This document shows positions 51,914 through 59,628 of a DNA stretch of 64,000 bases, piece after piece; position 1 is the first letter of the stretch; every line of letters begins with the position of its first letter. Source of the stretch: Luteibacter aegosomatis (GTDB taxonomy: Bacteria; Pseudomonadota; Gammaproteobacteria; Xanthomonadales; Rhodanobacteraceae); contig NZ_CP095740.1 of assembly GCF_023078455.1 (NCBI RefSeq), forward strand, positions 1,352,001 to 1,416,000, in the 5' to 3' direction. A program made the translations under genes and the position numbers. The notes below the pieces were generated by a model. That model saw only the letters and a program-made list of their open reading frames with translations, did not search any database and was not told the origin of the DNA.

Positions 51914-52294
51914 TCAGCGGGCCACGCACATCTGAAACGGCGTCTCCACCATTCCAGCCGCCTCACACAGCCCTTGGAGCCAGGCGTTCAGGGCGCAAAG
52001 CTGGTCGTTGTCCAGCTGCTCAAGCACTTCAAAGCCAACGGCGTGTACGAACGCCTGGACCTCGTCGTTGAACGCATAGTGCTTAAGCTTCAGCCGGATC
52101 TGGGCCAACAGGTGCTTCCTCCTGATCGGGTAGGGCTGGCGCGATTTTCCCGCCCCCTCCCTGCTTTCCTGAGCCTGCTGTAAGGCCTCATCCAGGCCTG
52201 ATTTCAGGGCCGTTAAATCAGTCCCAGACGCCCTATTGTGCTGCGTCGCCCTCGTCAGGAGGGCTCTAACCCTTTCCACCCACTGCTTTTCCAT
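51914..52294 (-). CDS. Unknown prophage left-end protein, co-expressed with the repressor
   Basis: A 126-residue, probably all-helical cytosolic protein: MEKQWVERVRALLTRATQHN, a basic middle (YPIRRKHLLAQIRLKLKHYA) and a C-terminal LDNDQLCALNAWLQGLCEAA. I do not recognise a family. ATG 52294 lies inside the end of the repressor gene (29-base overlap), so the two form one leftward lysogenic transcript. Genes in this position are expressed in the lysogen and often benefit the host or exclude other phages; for this one that is inference only. Confidence 0.65.
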   Translation of the reverse strand: MEKQWVERVRALLTRATQHNRASGTDLTALKSGLDEALQQAQESREGAGKSRQPYPIRRKHLLAQIRLKLKHYAFNDEVQAFVHAVGFEVLEQLDNDQLCALNAWLQGLCEAAGMVETPFQMCVAR

Positions 52295-52724
52295 CGTTCC
52301 CCCTATGGCTGAGCCCGCGAGCGGCGGGCCGCGCGAACGCAATGATCTGTGCGCTCGGCAGACCGTTGACCAAGGCGTCATAGATGAGGGAAACGAGCTC
52401 CGCGTAGTCTGCTGGCTCGAGCTTGCCGCCATCCAGGGCTTCCTCTGCCAGCTGGATGGACAGCTTAAGTTCGTCGGATCGCAATGGTTGAGACGCGCCG
52501 CCTGGAGCCTGCTCGACCGCGATGTCCGTCCGTTCGGGGCCCTGCCCGGCGATTAGCCAGTTGCCGTTCCAACCCTCGCCCATCAGCACGGCAAGCATGC
52601 TGATGTCGGGTACTCGCTCGTTCCGCTCGTAGTGGCCGTACGTCCGCAGCGAAACCCCGAGCTTTTCAGCCATCTCGCGTTGCGAGCGATGGGCACGAAT
52701 GTGCACAAGTCGGTCACCAAACAC
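52266..52724 (-). CDS. Prophage repressor (XRE/C-type)
   Basis: A 152-residue protein with an N-terminal Cro/CI-type helix-turn-helix: SQREMAEKLGVSLRTYGHYE followed by RNERVPDISMLAVLM. A C-terminal region without a LexA-type Ser/Lys protease signature follows, so induction is probably not RecA autocleavage. It is transcribed leftward, divergent from the Ner-like gene, which is the immunity-region layout of Mu-like phages. Its likely operators are the GCAC/GTGC palindromes in the 223-base divergent gap. Confidence 0.85.
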   Translation of the reverse strand: MFGDRLVHIRAHRSQREMAEKLGVSLRTYGHYERNERVPDISMLAVLMGEGWNGNWLIAGQGPERTDIAVEQAPGGASQPLRSDELKLSIQLAEEALDGGKLEPADYAELVSLIYDALVNGLPSAQIIAFARPAARGLSHRGNDGKAVGGKG

Positions 52725-52836
52725 AGCGATTCCCCCGTTCGCACTTACGTGAGCCGAACTGCGAAGCAGGCATGCACCCGCGTCGCGTATTTCGCGCTTC
52801 GTCTAAGTCACTGAGCTGACGAGGAAATTCTAAAAA

Positions 52837-52906
52837 AAGCACGTTCGTTCCCAACTTTCCAAAGAGCGAAGCACTTTCGTGCTTGTAAAAGGGCACTTTT
52901 GTGCCT
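52837..52906. promoter_or_regulatory. Prophage immunity operators O1-O3
   Basis: Three related sites: AAGCACGTTCGTTCCC (52837-52852, half-degenerate), AAGCACTTTCGTGCTT (52869-52884) and GGGCACTTTTGTGCCT (52891-52906). The last two are symmetric G-C-A-C/G-T-G-C dyads whose centres are 22 bases apart, two helical turns. The third dyad overlaps the early promoter spacer, so occupancy by the repressor (or Ner) would block early transcription. Confidence 0.7.
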
Positions 52907-52911
52907 AGTAT
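52883..52911 (+). promoter_or_regulatory. Early promoter of the Mu-like prophage
   Basis: TTGTAA (52883-52888) and TAGTAT (52906-52911) are separated by exactly 17 bases and point toward the Ner-like gene, whose ATG is at 52948. The -35 overlaps the end of operator O2 and the spacer holds O3. Confidence 0.65.
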
Positions 52912-52942
52912 CTGCGCCATAGACACCACCCACTGGCGCAGA
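52911..52942. repeat. Inverted repeat in the early leader
   Basis: TCTGCGCCA (52911-52919) and TGGCGCAGA (52934-52942) are perfect 9-base inverted arms 14 bases apart. The right arm ends 5 bases before the Ner-like start codon, where the ribosome-binding site should be. The hairpin could therefore limit translation, or the dyad could be a Ner binding site. Confidence 0.6.
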
Positions 52943-52947
52943 CCCAC

Positions 52948-53307
52948 ATGACTACAAACGCGGCCGTAAAAAAACCAGCCCCGAAAGAGGACTGGCACAC
53001 CGCAGATATCATCGCCGCCGTCCACAAGGCTGGCTGGTCTTTGCAGCAGCTCGCCTTCGAAAACGGCTATCAGGCCCGCACTGCGCTAACCGGCGCGCTT
53101 CGTCGGCGCTATCCCCGTGCCGAAAAAATCATCGCTGACGTCCTCGACAAGAAACCCGGCGAGATCTGGCCGACGCGGTACTGCGCCGACCTGACCACAC
53201 CCAACAGCCAGGCCGGTGCCGCACCTCGTAGGCCGGGCAATCAGCCGCCGCAAGGGAAGGCTACCACTGGGCCGCAGGCCGGTCACTCGCAATCCGGGAA
53301 GGAATAA
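52948..53307 (+). CDS. ner: Ner-like DNA-binding protein
   Basis: A 119-residue protein, the first gene of the early operon. The Ner/Nlp-type helix-turn-helix occupies about residues 14-75: DWHTADIIAAVHKAGWSLQQ, LAFENGYQARTALTGALRR and RAEKIIADVLDKKPGEIWPT, the characteristic Ner ending with I-W-P. The C-terminal 40 residues are Pro/Gln/Gly-rich and probably disordered. In Mu, Ner damps both early and repressor promoters. The start codon follows the inverted repeat described just upstream. Confidence 0.87.
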   Translation: MTTNAAVKKPAPKEDWHTADIIAAVHKAGWSLQQLAFENGYQARTALTGALRRRYPRAEKIIADVLDKKPGEIWPTRYCADLTTPNSQAGAAPRRPGNQPPQGKATTGPQAGHSQSGKE

Positions 53308-53371
53308 CTGACATGAGTCAGATCTACCCGATCGTCCCTACACCGCACCACGCCCGGATCAGGGGCTAATC

Positions 53372-53800
53372 ATGGCCCGCCGCGACGCCCTCACTCACGA
53401 CATGTTTGCCATGCCCGTGCCTGCAACCAGTGCACCAGGCAGCATGGATTTCCGCCCCGCCATCGCGGACCTGGTCAAGACGATGCTCGACGGCCACGAC
53501 CGTGCGACCGTCGCCTGCCGCTGTTCAGAGCTGACCGGCAAAGACGTATCGAAGTACATGCTCGACAGCTACACGGCGCCCTCGAAAGCCGACTTCAATG
53601 CTCCGGCTTACCTTATGCCCGCGCTTGAGGTGGCCACTGAGAGCTACGTGTATAGCAACTGGCTCGCGAGCGTTCGCGGCGGCCGATTCTTCATCGGGCG
53701 CGAGGCGCTCGCGGCCGAGCTCGGCCGGGTAAAGGGCGAGCAAGACAAGCTGCGCCAGATCGAACGGCTTCTCCAGAACGAGCTAAGGAGAAGCGTGTAA
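53372..53800 (+). CDS. Conserved-position early protein upstream of the transposase
   Basis: A 142-residue protein between ner and the transposase gene; its stop directly abuts the next ATG. The N-terminus (RRDALTHDMFAMPVP) is followed by a helical region (MDFRPAIADLVKTMLDGHDR, CRCSELTGKDVSKYMLDSYT) that may be a helix-turn-helix. A C-terminal coiled coil (LGRVKGEQDKLRQIERLLQN) follows. Mu-like phages often carry a small gene of this type here, sometimes called a transposition cofactor, but I cannot assign a function. Confidence 0.7.
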   Translation: MARRDALTHDMFAMPVPATSAPGSMDFRPAIADLVKTMLDGHDRATVACRCSELTGKDVSKYMLDSYTAPSKADFNAPAYLMPALEVATESYVYSNWLASVRGGRFFIGREALAAELGRVKGEQDKLRQIERLLQNELRRSV

Positions 53801-56050
53801 ATGGCAGACGGTGCCCGCGCGTCCACAGGGGACGGCATCGACATTCAGCGGATTGCCTTCGCCCTACGGGTTACAAAGCGCGCCGCAGAGCTTAAAGCGG
53901 CTCGCGAGGCATGGCCGTTCTCGGAAGTCGCTGTCCGGGGAGGCCGGAAGCGCCTATACCAGATCGACGTGCTTCCCGACGACGTTCAGCGTGCCGTTCG
54001 ACACGCGAATGCAGTCACCGCCGCGCAAGCTGCGACTACAAGCGTGCATTTCCGAGCTGGCGAAAGCCTAGGGCGCCGTCACACCCTGACGGCTGCTATC
54101 GACCAGACATCGCGTCATCGCGCTATGGAAGCGGGTCTTGCCGCAGCCGCGGGTAAAACTGGACATGGCGCCGACCGCATGAACGCAAAGCTAGATCTCC
54201 TGGTGCAGCTTGATAGCTTTGCCGCCAACCATGGCATGGGAATTACCGCTGCCATCGAGGCCTTCTGTGGAGCATATGCGTCCGGTGAAGTTGGCTCCGA
54301 AACGGCCCGCCGTGTCATCGGACCCGAAGTCTCCGGCGCCTCATTGCGCCGTTGGAGAAAGGCCCTGCAAACAAAAGGAGCTGTTGCGCTGGCCGGCGCT
54401 TACGGAAATCGCGAAGGCTCCGGCCTGATCAATGGAAATCCCCAGCTATACGAATTCGCGGTGGGCATGATTTCGACCACGCCGCACCTGGGCGGAAAGC
54501 ACCTTCATCGCGCCATCGAAGCCCGCTTTGCACACATGGGCGACTCGCTTCCCACGCTTCGTAGCGTGCAACGATGGCTCACGCACTGGAAGGCGGAAAA
54601 CCACCAGGTATTCACCGCGCTCACCAACCCGGATGCATGGAAGAACAAGTACATGCTAGCCATGGGCAACGCCAGCGAAGATGTATCCCGCCTCAATGAG
54701 CGTTGGGAGTTCGATAGCACCCCGGGCGACATCGAACTGATCGACGGGCGCCACAACCTGGTCGGCATTATCGATGTGTGGTCGCGTCGCGCAACCTTGC
54801 GCGTCACCAAGACCAGTAGCGCGGATGCGGTCTGCCAGACATTGCGCAGCGCGCTCATGCAGTGGGGAGTACCCGAGCGGGCGAAGCTAGACAACGGGCA
54901 AGACTACGTCAGCCATAGGATGCAGCGCGTTTTTGCCAGCCTCGGCGTCGACGTAAAGCTCAGTGCACCGTTCTCGCCATGGGAAAAGCCCCACATCGAG
55001 CGGTTCTTTCATACTTTCTCGCACGATCTACTGGAAATGCTTCCGGGGTTTAGCGGGCACAACGTGGCAGAGGCACAGGCGCTTCGCGCTGGGAAGAGCT
55101 TTGCGGAACGCCTGTTCAAGAAGAACAGCACCGTGCAGCTGCGAATGACGGCGGCCGAGCTCCAGGCCTTCTGCGACAAGTGGCTGGCCGACGTCTACAT
55201 GCAGGAAGCCCGTGAAGGGCTGGCGGGCATGAGCGTCTTCGAGCGCGTAGCCAGTTCGAAGACCGAGGTGCGCCGTATCCGGGATGTCCGCGCCCTGGAC
55301 GTGCTGATGGCCGAGGCACCAGGCGGCACCGGTGCACGTACCGTCGCCAAGAAGGGCCTGCGTATCGAGGGCATGTATTACGGCGCTCCCGAACTCGGCG
55401 CATTGGTAGGGGAAAAAGTCCATGTGCTTTATGACGAGGCCGACCAGGGTCGCGTGGTGGTCTATCACGACGAAGCCTTTGTTTGCATCGCCGAGTGCCC
55501 GGAGCTTCTAGGTATTTCGCGCCGTGAAGTAGCCATCGAAGCCAAGGCGCGCCAGGCCAAGCTCATCAACGAAAAGCGAAACGAGCTGCGAGCCATCGGT
55601 CGCAAGGCCAAGACGCGTGATATTGCGATGGAGATTCTCGACGCCAAGGCCGCGCAGGCCTCGATGCTGACCATGCTGCCGCAGCATGGGGTAATTCATA
55701 TGACACCAGCGCTCGACGCTGCCGCTCTCGCTGCCGCCGCGCTCGATGCCGCCGACCTTCCGCATGACCGACGCCCGATTGCACAGGCAGATATCGACCT
55801 GGTGCACCGCATGAACCGCGACGAGCAGCAGCAGAACGAAACGGAAGAAGATCGCTTCCGCCGCGCTATTCGGCTTCTCGCTGAACCCGATATCGACCAG
55901 GTGAACGCGCGCTGGCTCAAGAGTTACCAGAACACATCCGAGTTCGGCGGCCGCTGGACCGTCTTTGAAGACTTCGGCGGCGCGCCCTTCGGGCTCGGCA
56001 CCGATTACGACCATTTGTGCCTTAAGACCAAATCACAAGGGGACTACTAA
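53801..56050 (+). CDS. MuA-type DDE transposase
   Basis: A 749-residue transposase. N-terminal Mu-type DNA-binding domains (FALRVTKRAAELKAAREAWP; later WRKALQTKGAVALAG) precede an RNase H-like core. The catalytic triad is readable as Asp305 (WEFDSTPGD), Asp364 (KLDNGQDY) and Glu400 (KPHIERFF), with 35 residues between the last two. A beta-barrel and a C-terminal helical domain that would contact MuB follow. It mediates integration and replicative transposition. The gene ends with a one-base overlap (TAATG) with the MuB-like gene. Confidence 0.95.
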   Translation: MADGARASTGDGIDIQRIAFALRVTKRAAELKAAREAWPFSEVAVRGGRKRLYQIDVLPDDVQRAVRHANAVTAAQAATTSVHFRAGESLGRRHTLTAAIDQTSRHRAMEAGLAAAAGKTGHGADRMNAKLDLLVQLDSFAANHGMGITAAIEAFCGAYASGEVGSETARRVIGPEVSGASLRRWRKALQTKGAVALAGAYGNREGSGLINGNPQLYEFAVGMISTTPHLGGKHLHRAIEARFAHMGDSLPTLRSVQRWLTHWKAENHQVFTALTNPDAWKNKYMLAMGNASEDVSRLNERWEFDSTPGDIELIDGRHNLVGIIDVWSRRATLRVTKTSSADAVCQTLRSALMQWGVPERAKLDNGQDYVSHRMQRVFASLGVDVKLSAPFSPWEKPHIERFFHTFSHDLLEMLPGFSGHNVAEAQALRAGKSFAERLFKKNSTVQLRMTAAELQAFCDKWLADVYMQEAREGLAGMSVFERVASSKTEVRRIRDVRALDVLMAEAPGGTGARTVAKKGLRIEGMYYGAPELGALVGEKVHVLYDEADQGRVVVYHDEAFVCIAECPELLGISRREVAIEAKARQAKLINEKRNELRAIGRKAKTRDIAMEILDAKAAQASMLTMLPQHGVIHMTPALDAAALAAAALDAADLPHDRRPIAQADIDLVHRMNRDEQQQNETEEDRFRRAIRLLAEPDIDQVNARWLKSYQNTSEFGGRWTVFEDFGGAPFGLGTDYDHLCLKTKSQGDY

Positions 56051-56763
56051 TGAAAAGCAAGATCGTACCCGTCAGCAACGTGACCCGCCTAAGCGCCGCC
56101 GCCGACGCATTGCTCAACCGCCAGCCTGGCATGCCCGGCATGGGCCTAATCTACGGTGACACCGGAGCTGGCAAGACCACCGCCACGACGTGGCTTATCA
56201 CGAGAAACAATGGCGTCTACGTCCGGGCGCTCTCCACCACCACGCCCAGTAGCCTGCTGCGGACCATCGCGCGTGAGCTGGACCTTGACCCGCGCCCCAG
56301 CAACGTCGAGACCGTTGAACTTATCGTCCAACGACTTGCCGAGACCGGCCGGCCGGTGTTTGTGGATGAGGCCGACTATCTGGTCACACAGCAGCGCCTC
56401 GTGGAAACGCTCCGCGACATTCATGATCTGGCGACCGTGCCGGTGGTCCTGATTGGCATGTCCGGCATCGAGCGCAAGCTGCGTAGCCGACCGCAACTCG
56501 CTGGACGTATGTCGCAGTGGGTCCAGTTTAAGCCCGCAACGCGCGACGACATCTCCTTGATGGCGACGCAGCTTTGCGACATCGACATCGACGCCGACCT
56601 GTTGCAGCGCCTGTACGACGCCACGCAAGGCAGTATGCGACTAGCGGTGGTCGGCCTTTCACATATCGAGCATATCGGTAAAGCCAAGGGCCTCAAGACC
56701 ATGACGCTCGCCGACTGGCCGCGAGGACGCAGCTTCAGCTTCAGCGACTCGGCGGCTGCATGA
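56050..56763 (+). CDS. MuB-type AAA+ transposition ATPase
   Basis: A 237-residue AAA+ ATPase. Walker A is YGDTGAGKTT, Walker B RPVFVDEADYLV, and a sensor region PVVLIGMSGIERKLRSRPQL follows. It is shorter than Mu B (about 310 residues) and lacks a long N-terminal extension, as in BcepMu-like phages. It would choose target DNA, activate the transposase and give target immunity. Start and stop both overlap neighbours, so translation is coupled to the transposase. Confidence 0.93.
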   Translation: MKSKIVPVSNVTRLSAAADALLNRQPGMPGMGLIYGDTGAGKTTATTWLITRNNGVYVRALSTTTPSSLLRTIARELDLDPRPSNVETVELIVQRLAETGRPVFVDEADYLVTQQRLVETLRDIHDLATVPVVLIGMSGIERKLRSRPQLAGRMSQWVQFKPATRDDISLMATQLCDIDIDADLLQRLYDATQGSMRLAVVGLSHIEHIGKAKGLKTMTLADWPRGRSFSFSDSAAA

Positions 56764-57119
56764 CCCCGAAGCTGCGCAACCGGACGCTACGGAAGCAGAA
56801 GTCCGCCCAGGGTGGGCCGCGCGTGCGCATGTGGTTGGCGATGCGGATCATGCGCCAATTCGACACCCACGAGCTGGTCGCTGTTTGCGAGCTAAAGAGC
56901 ATCAAAGTCGCTCGGAGCTACATACATTTTCTTCGGCTCGCAGGGTACGTAAGAACAACGTGCACCAGTAAGGGAGGAAACGAACCCGGAAAGCACACCT
57001 TAGTGCGTGATACAGGCCCGAAACCACCAGCCATCGTCAAGTACAACACAGTCGTGTGGGACCCGAACACCGATACCGAATACGCAGTTCGAGAAAACAG
57101 GAAAGCAAGCTATGAGTGA
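56760..57119 (+). CDS. Small early protein with winged-helix-like core
   Basis: A 119-residue basic protein. The middle (MWLAMRIMRQFDTHELVAVC, SIKVARSYIHFLRLAGYV, TCTSKGGNEPGKHTLVRDTG) follows the helix-helix-helix-wing pattern of winged-helix proteins seen after MuB in several Mu-like phages. The first 20 residues are Arg/Lys-rich. It overlaps both neighbours by a few bases. DNA binding is likely from the fold pattern; the specific function is unknown. Confidence 0.7.
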   Translation: MTPKLRNRTLRKQKSAQGGPRVRMWLAMRIMRQFDTHELVAVCELKSIKVARSYIHFLRLAGYVRTTCTSKGGNEPGKHTLVRDTGPKPPAIVKYNTVVWDPNTDTEYAVRENRKASYE

Positions 57120-57423
57120 CTGGATAACCGTACTCCGCGAGGCCTGCAAGGCTAGCACCCAAGTGGCCATCGCTCGTCAGATCAGTTACTCACCCACCGT
57201 AGTTAACCAGGTGCTCAAGGGGAACTACGGTGGCGACTTGAATGCCGTGCAAAAGGCCGTCGAAGGTGCGCTCATGGGCCTGATGGTCGAATGCCCGGTC
57301 ATCGGCGAGTTGCCGCGTAATCGCTGTCTGGAATACCAGCGCCGTGGTTTCGCCGCCACTAACCCTATGCGTGTGCAGCTGGCCAGCGCATGCCCCGATT
57401 GTTCCCACCGCCGTGGCGGCTGA
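57112..57423 (+). CDS. Small HTH protein with C-terminal Cys cluster
   Basis: A 103-residue protein starting at ATG 57112. Its N-terminal half is a helix-turn-helix (LREACKASTQVAIARQISYS and TVVNQVLKGNYGGDLNAVQK). The C-terminal half has cysteines in ECPVIGELPRNRCLEY and ACPDCSHRRGG, a spacing that could bind zinc. The combination suggests a small DNA-binding regulator. It sits in the early operon, where similar two-part proteins occur in other Mu-like phages. Confidence 0.7.
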   Translation: MSDWITVLREACKASTQVAIARQISYSPTVVNQVLKGNYGGDLNAVQKAVEGALMGLMVECPVIGELPRNRCLEYQRRGFAATNPMRVQLASACPDCSHRRGG

Positions 57424-57446
57424 GCCGCCATCATCGAGGACTCTCC

Positions 57447-57677
57447 ATGAAAATTTTCAATTTTTTCCGCTCCCTTCGTGCTACGCCGCCTGTTGCCGAT
57501 TCCGCAGTCGAGAACCTGCGCCGTCAACTGCGCGGCAAGTGCGATAGCACGGTGTTGGCACAGGCGGAAGCACGTCTTCGGCGCCGAATCTTCCAGGGCA
57601 TCGAGCCCACCCGTGCCACGGCAGCGGTCGTTGCCTGGGCCACACAAGCCGACCACGCCAGCTATGCCGGCACCTGA
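57447..57677 (+). CDS. Small prophage protein, unknown
   Basis: A 76-residue protein from ATG 57447. It begins MKIFNFFRSLRATPP, then has a charged helical stretch (VENLRRQLRGKCDSTVLAQA, EARLRRRIFQGIEPTRATAA). No signal peptide or known domain is seen. A GAGGA-like sequence precedes the start. The overlap of its stop with a possible earlier start of the next gene is consistent with a packed early operon. Confidence 0.55.
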   Translation: MKIFNFFRSLRATPPVADSAVENLRRQLRGKCDSTVLAQAEARLRRRIFQGIEPTRATAAVVAWATQADHASYAGT

Positions 57678-57777
57678 CGATCACGACCTGCCGCCGTGGC
57701 TCATTGAGCGCCACCGCGAGACCACTAATCACATCTTCCGCACCAATTTCGGTTCGGGTTATCCACAAGGATCGATC

Positions 57778-58095
57778 ATGGCGACGCCGCTCGTTGATCA
57801 TATTCGACAGCTTCTCCAAGCCTCCGGGGAGCCCATGACAACCGTCCAGATCATGGACGAACTTCCACCGGGGTTCAGCATCGATGCCGTCCATGCGGTC
57901 TGCTGTGACCGCAAGCGCGCGGGCGAATTCTTCGCCGAAGTAATAGAAGGAAAGCTGGCATACCGCCCTGTGCGTAGGGTAGCGGGCCGCGAAGAATCCT
58001 CTGCCGCCAGAGCGGGTGAGGCATCCGATGGCGTAGAAGCCGAGGCCACTCCGGTAGAGCCAGAGGGATGCGCTTCCGTCGGTTCACGGCCATGA
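57778..58095 (+). CDS. Prophage protein with winged-helix-like N-terminus
   Basis: A 105-residue protein from ATG 57778, chosen for the CAAGGATCGATC ribosome-binding region. An in-frame ATG at 57664 would add 38 residues (MPAPDDHDLPPWLIERHRE...) and would close the gap to the previous gene, so the start is uncertain. The N-terminal part (PLVDHIRQLLQASGEPMTTV, QIMDELPPGFSIDAVHAVCC) looks like a winged helix. The C-terminus is acidic and probably disordered. It overlaps the next gene by 4 bases. Confidence 0.6.
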   Translation: MATPLVDHIRQLLQASGEPMTTVQIMDELPPGFSIDAVHAVCCDRKRAGEFFAEVIEGKLAYRPVRRVAGREESSAARAGEASDGVEAEATPVEPEGCASVGSRP

Positions 58096-58280
58096 GCAAA
58101 GGCCAAGCCATCATCACCGTCAGCAGTGATGGGGACAACGTGAGCTTCGTGTGCGACTACCTTCCGGCTACGTCGCCTGATGGGCCGTCGATCAAGGCAC
58201 ACGAACTCGCAGCGCTTGCCATCCTCACCATCCATAGAGCATTGAAGGAAGTACAAGACCATGTCATCCACCTCGGCTAA
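58092..58280 (+). CDS. Small prophage protein, unknown
   Basis: A 62-residue protein from ATG 58092, overlapping the previous stop (ATGA) and ending inside the next gene by about 20 bases. It shows two strands (GQAIITVSSDGDNVSFVCDY) and a helix (SIKAHELAALAILTIHRALK). I recognise no family; the tight coupling to its neighbours is the main support that it is real. Confidence 0.55.
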   Translation: MSKGQAIITVSSDGDNVSFVCDYLPATSPDGPSIKAHELAALAILTIHRALKEVQDHVIHLG

Positions 58281-58881
58281 CACCCCTGCGGGCTATCGCA
58301 CAAACGCTCAAGGCCATCTAATCCCTGAAGACAAGATCAAGCCCATCGACCAGGCCCGCGACGCGCTAGTGAGTGAAATTGTTGCCAGGGCTCTGGAAGA
58401 ACGGGAGCGCCTCCGGGCGTTCAAGACCCAGGCCTATGCCGACATAGCGGCATTCGTTTCGCTTAGCGCCGAGCAGTACCGAGTCGCTCTAGGCGGTGAG
58501 AAGGGTAACGTGACGCTGCTCAGCTTTGACGGCCGCTACAAGGTCATCCGGGCGATGCAGGAGACCATCGCTTTCGACGAGCGTCTCCAGGCGGCGAAGG
58601 AGCTGATCGATATTTGCGTGGCCGACTGGACGAATGGTGCACGCGCGGAAATCGTGGTCATTGTGCAAGACGCCTTTCGCGTCGACGCCACCGGCAAGAT
58701 TCGAACCGGAAGCATCCTGGCGCTGCGCCGCTACGACATTAAGGATGCGCGCTGGCTACAGGCCATGGATGCGATCAGCGACGCCGTGCAGGTGGTCGGG
58801 TCGAAGAGCTATATCCGCATCTACGAACGCGACGTCAACGGCAAGTATCAACCCATTAGCCTCGATCTCGCAGGAATCTAG
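58261..58881 (+). CDS. DUF3164 family phage protein
   Basis: A 206-residue protein matching the DUF3164 pattern of Mu-like phages. It opens PAGYRTNAQGHLIPEDKIKP, then IDQARDALVSEIVARALEER, a central TLLSFDGRYKVIRAMQETIA and a C-terminal ILALRRYDIKDARWLQAMDA. The family is near-universal in the early region of these phages between transposition genes and GemA; its role is unknown. It starts about 20 bases inside the preceding small gene. Confidence 0.87.
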   Translation: MSSTSANTPAGYRTNAQGHLIPEDKIKPIDQARDALVSEIVARALEERERLRAFKTQAYADIAAFVSLSAEQYRVALGGEKGNVTLLSFDGRYKVIRAMQETIAFDERLQAAKELIDICVADWTNGARAEIVVIVQDAFRVDATGKIRTGSILALRRYDIKDARWLQAMDAISDAVQVVGSKSYIRIYERDVNGKYQPISLDLAGI

Positions 58882-58933
58882 CCGTGGGCACGTCCGTGCA
58901 TACGGATTCGACGCCAATCCGGGAGTTAAAGTG

Positions 58934-59368
58934 ATGAATAAAGAAACACAGCTAATGCTTCAGCTCAACACCAGCGGTGCATGGCAAACTATCGTGCAGT
59001 TCGAGGTCAACCGCCGCGATGAGGTACTACGGGCCGCACACGTGTTCGCAGGAATCCTCGGCAAGGGTGCTAAGTGGAGCATCGTGCACGCCGATGGTGA
59101 CCGCGAGTGGCTCCCGGACCTGATGGGGCCTTGGGAGCCGATTGGCGCTATGTCGCCTCGACCGCTCATCGACGTCATGGTGTGCAGCATCGACAGCGAT
59201 GGCGAACGCCAGGTATTCATGGCGTACCGGCGCGACAACCTCGGTGAACCAGCGACATGGACACTTTCCGGAACCGATGAGGTGCGCGTACCTGGCCGGG
59301 TCTACGCATGGACGCCGGTAATCGAGACCGCGCCAGAGCCGGATGCAATGCCCGTGGTGCGCGCATGA
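58934..59368 (+). CDS. Prophage protein, unknown
   Basis: A 144-residue protein from ATG 58934 (a GTG three bases earlier is possible). It looks like a mixed alpha/beta cytosolic protein: MLQLNTSGAWQTIVQFEVNR at the start, DVMVCSIDSDGERQVFMAYR in the middle and an acidic end. No signal peptide, helix-turn-helix or Cys cluster is seen. It overlaps the next gene by 4 bases and is part of the early operon. Confidence 0.6.
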   Translation: MNKETQLMLQLNTSGAWQTIVQFEVNRRDEVLRAAHVFAGILGKGAKWSIVHADGDREWLPDLMGPWEPIGAMSPRPLIDVMVCSIDSDGERQVFMAYRRDNLGEPATWTLSGTDEVRVPGRVYAWTPVIETAPEPDAMPVVRA

Positions 59369-59628
59369 AGACGAAAGGTGGCCCACTGTGTGCGGTGACG
59401 ATTGGTTTTCAAACCTTCCTTATGCCGGTGGCGTCGGGGATGAAGCTGGTGCAAATATTTACGCAAGCTGTTGACTGTGACGAAAGCTACGACGGATCGT
59501 ACGAGCGAAAGTACACCGCCGGAAAGCAAGTCGCCGTGCACTTCACGACGGTTCGTGACGACCAGGTGCGCTTACCTGACGCCCAGCCCAAGGGGCAAAA
59601 GGTGGTGCTACTGGAGGCACCGAAGTGA
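59365..59628 (+). CDS. Small prophage protein, unknown
   Basis: An 87-residue beta-rich protein from ATG 59365, coupled to its neighbours by 4-base overlaps at both ends. Visible stretches are VTIGFQTFLMPVASGMKLVQ, YERKYTAGKQVAVHFTTVRD and KGQKVVLLEAPK, suggestive of a small OB-like or SH3-like barrel. No family recognised. Confidence 0.55.
   Translation: MKTKGGPLCAVTIGFQTFLMPVASGMKLVQIFTQAVDCDESYDGSYERKYTAGKQVAVHFTTVRDDQVRLPDAQPKGQKVVLLEAPK

Noticed and set aside
53313..53369. 18-codon open reading between ner and the next early gene
   Set aside because: It starts with ATG and ends just before the next gene, but it has no good ribosome-binding site and is too short to support by sequence alone.
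57664..57777. Upstream start for the gene at 57778
   Set aside because: In frame and it would close the gap, but its ribosome-binding site is poor compared with that of 57778; kept as an alternative only.
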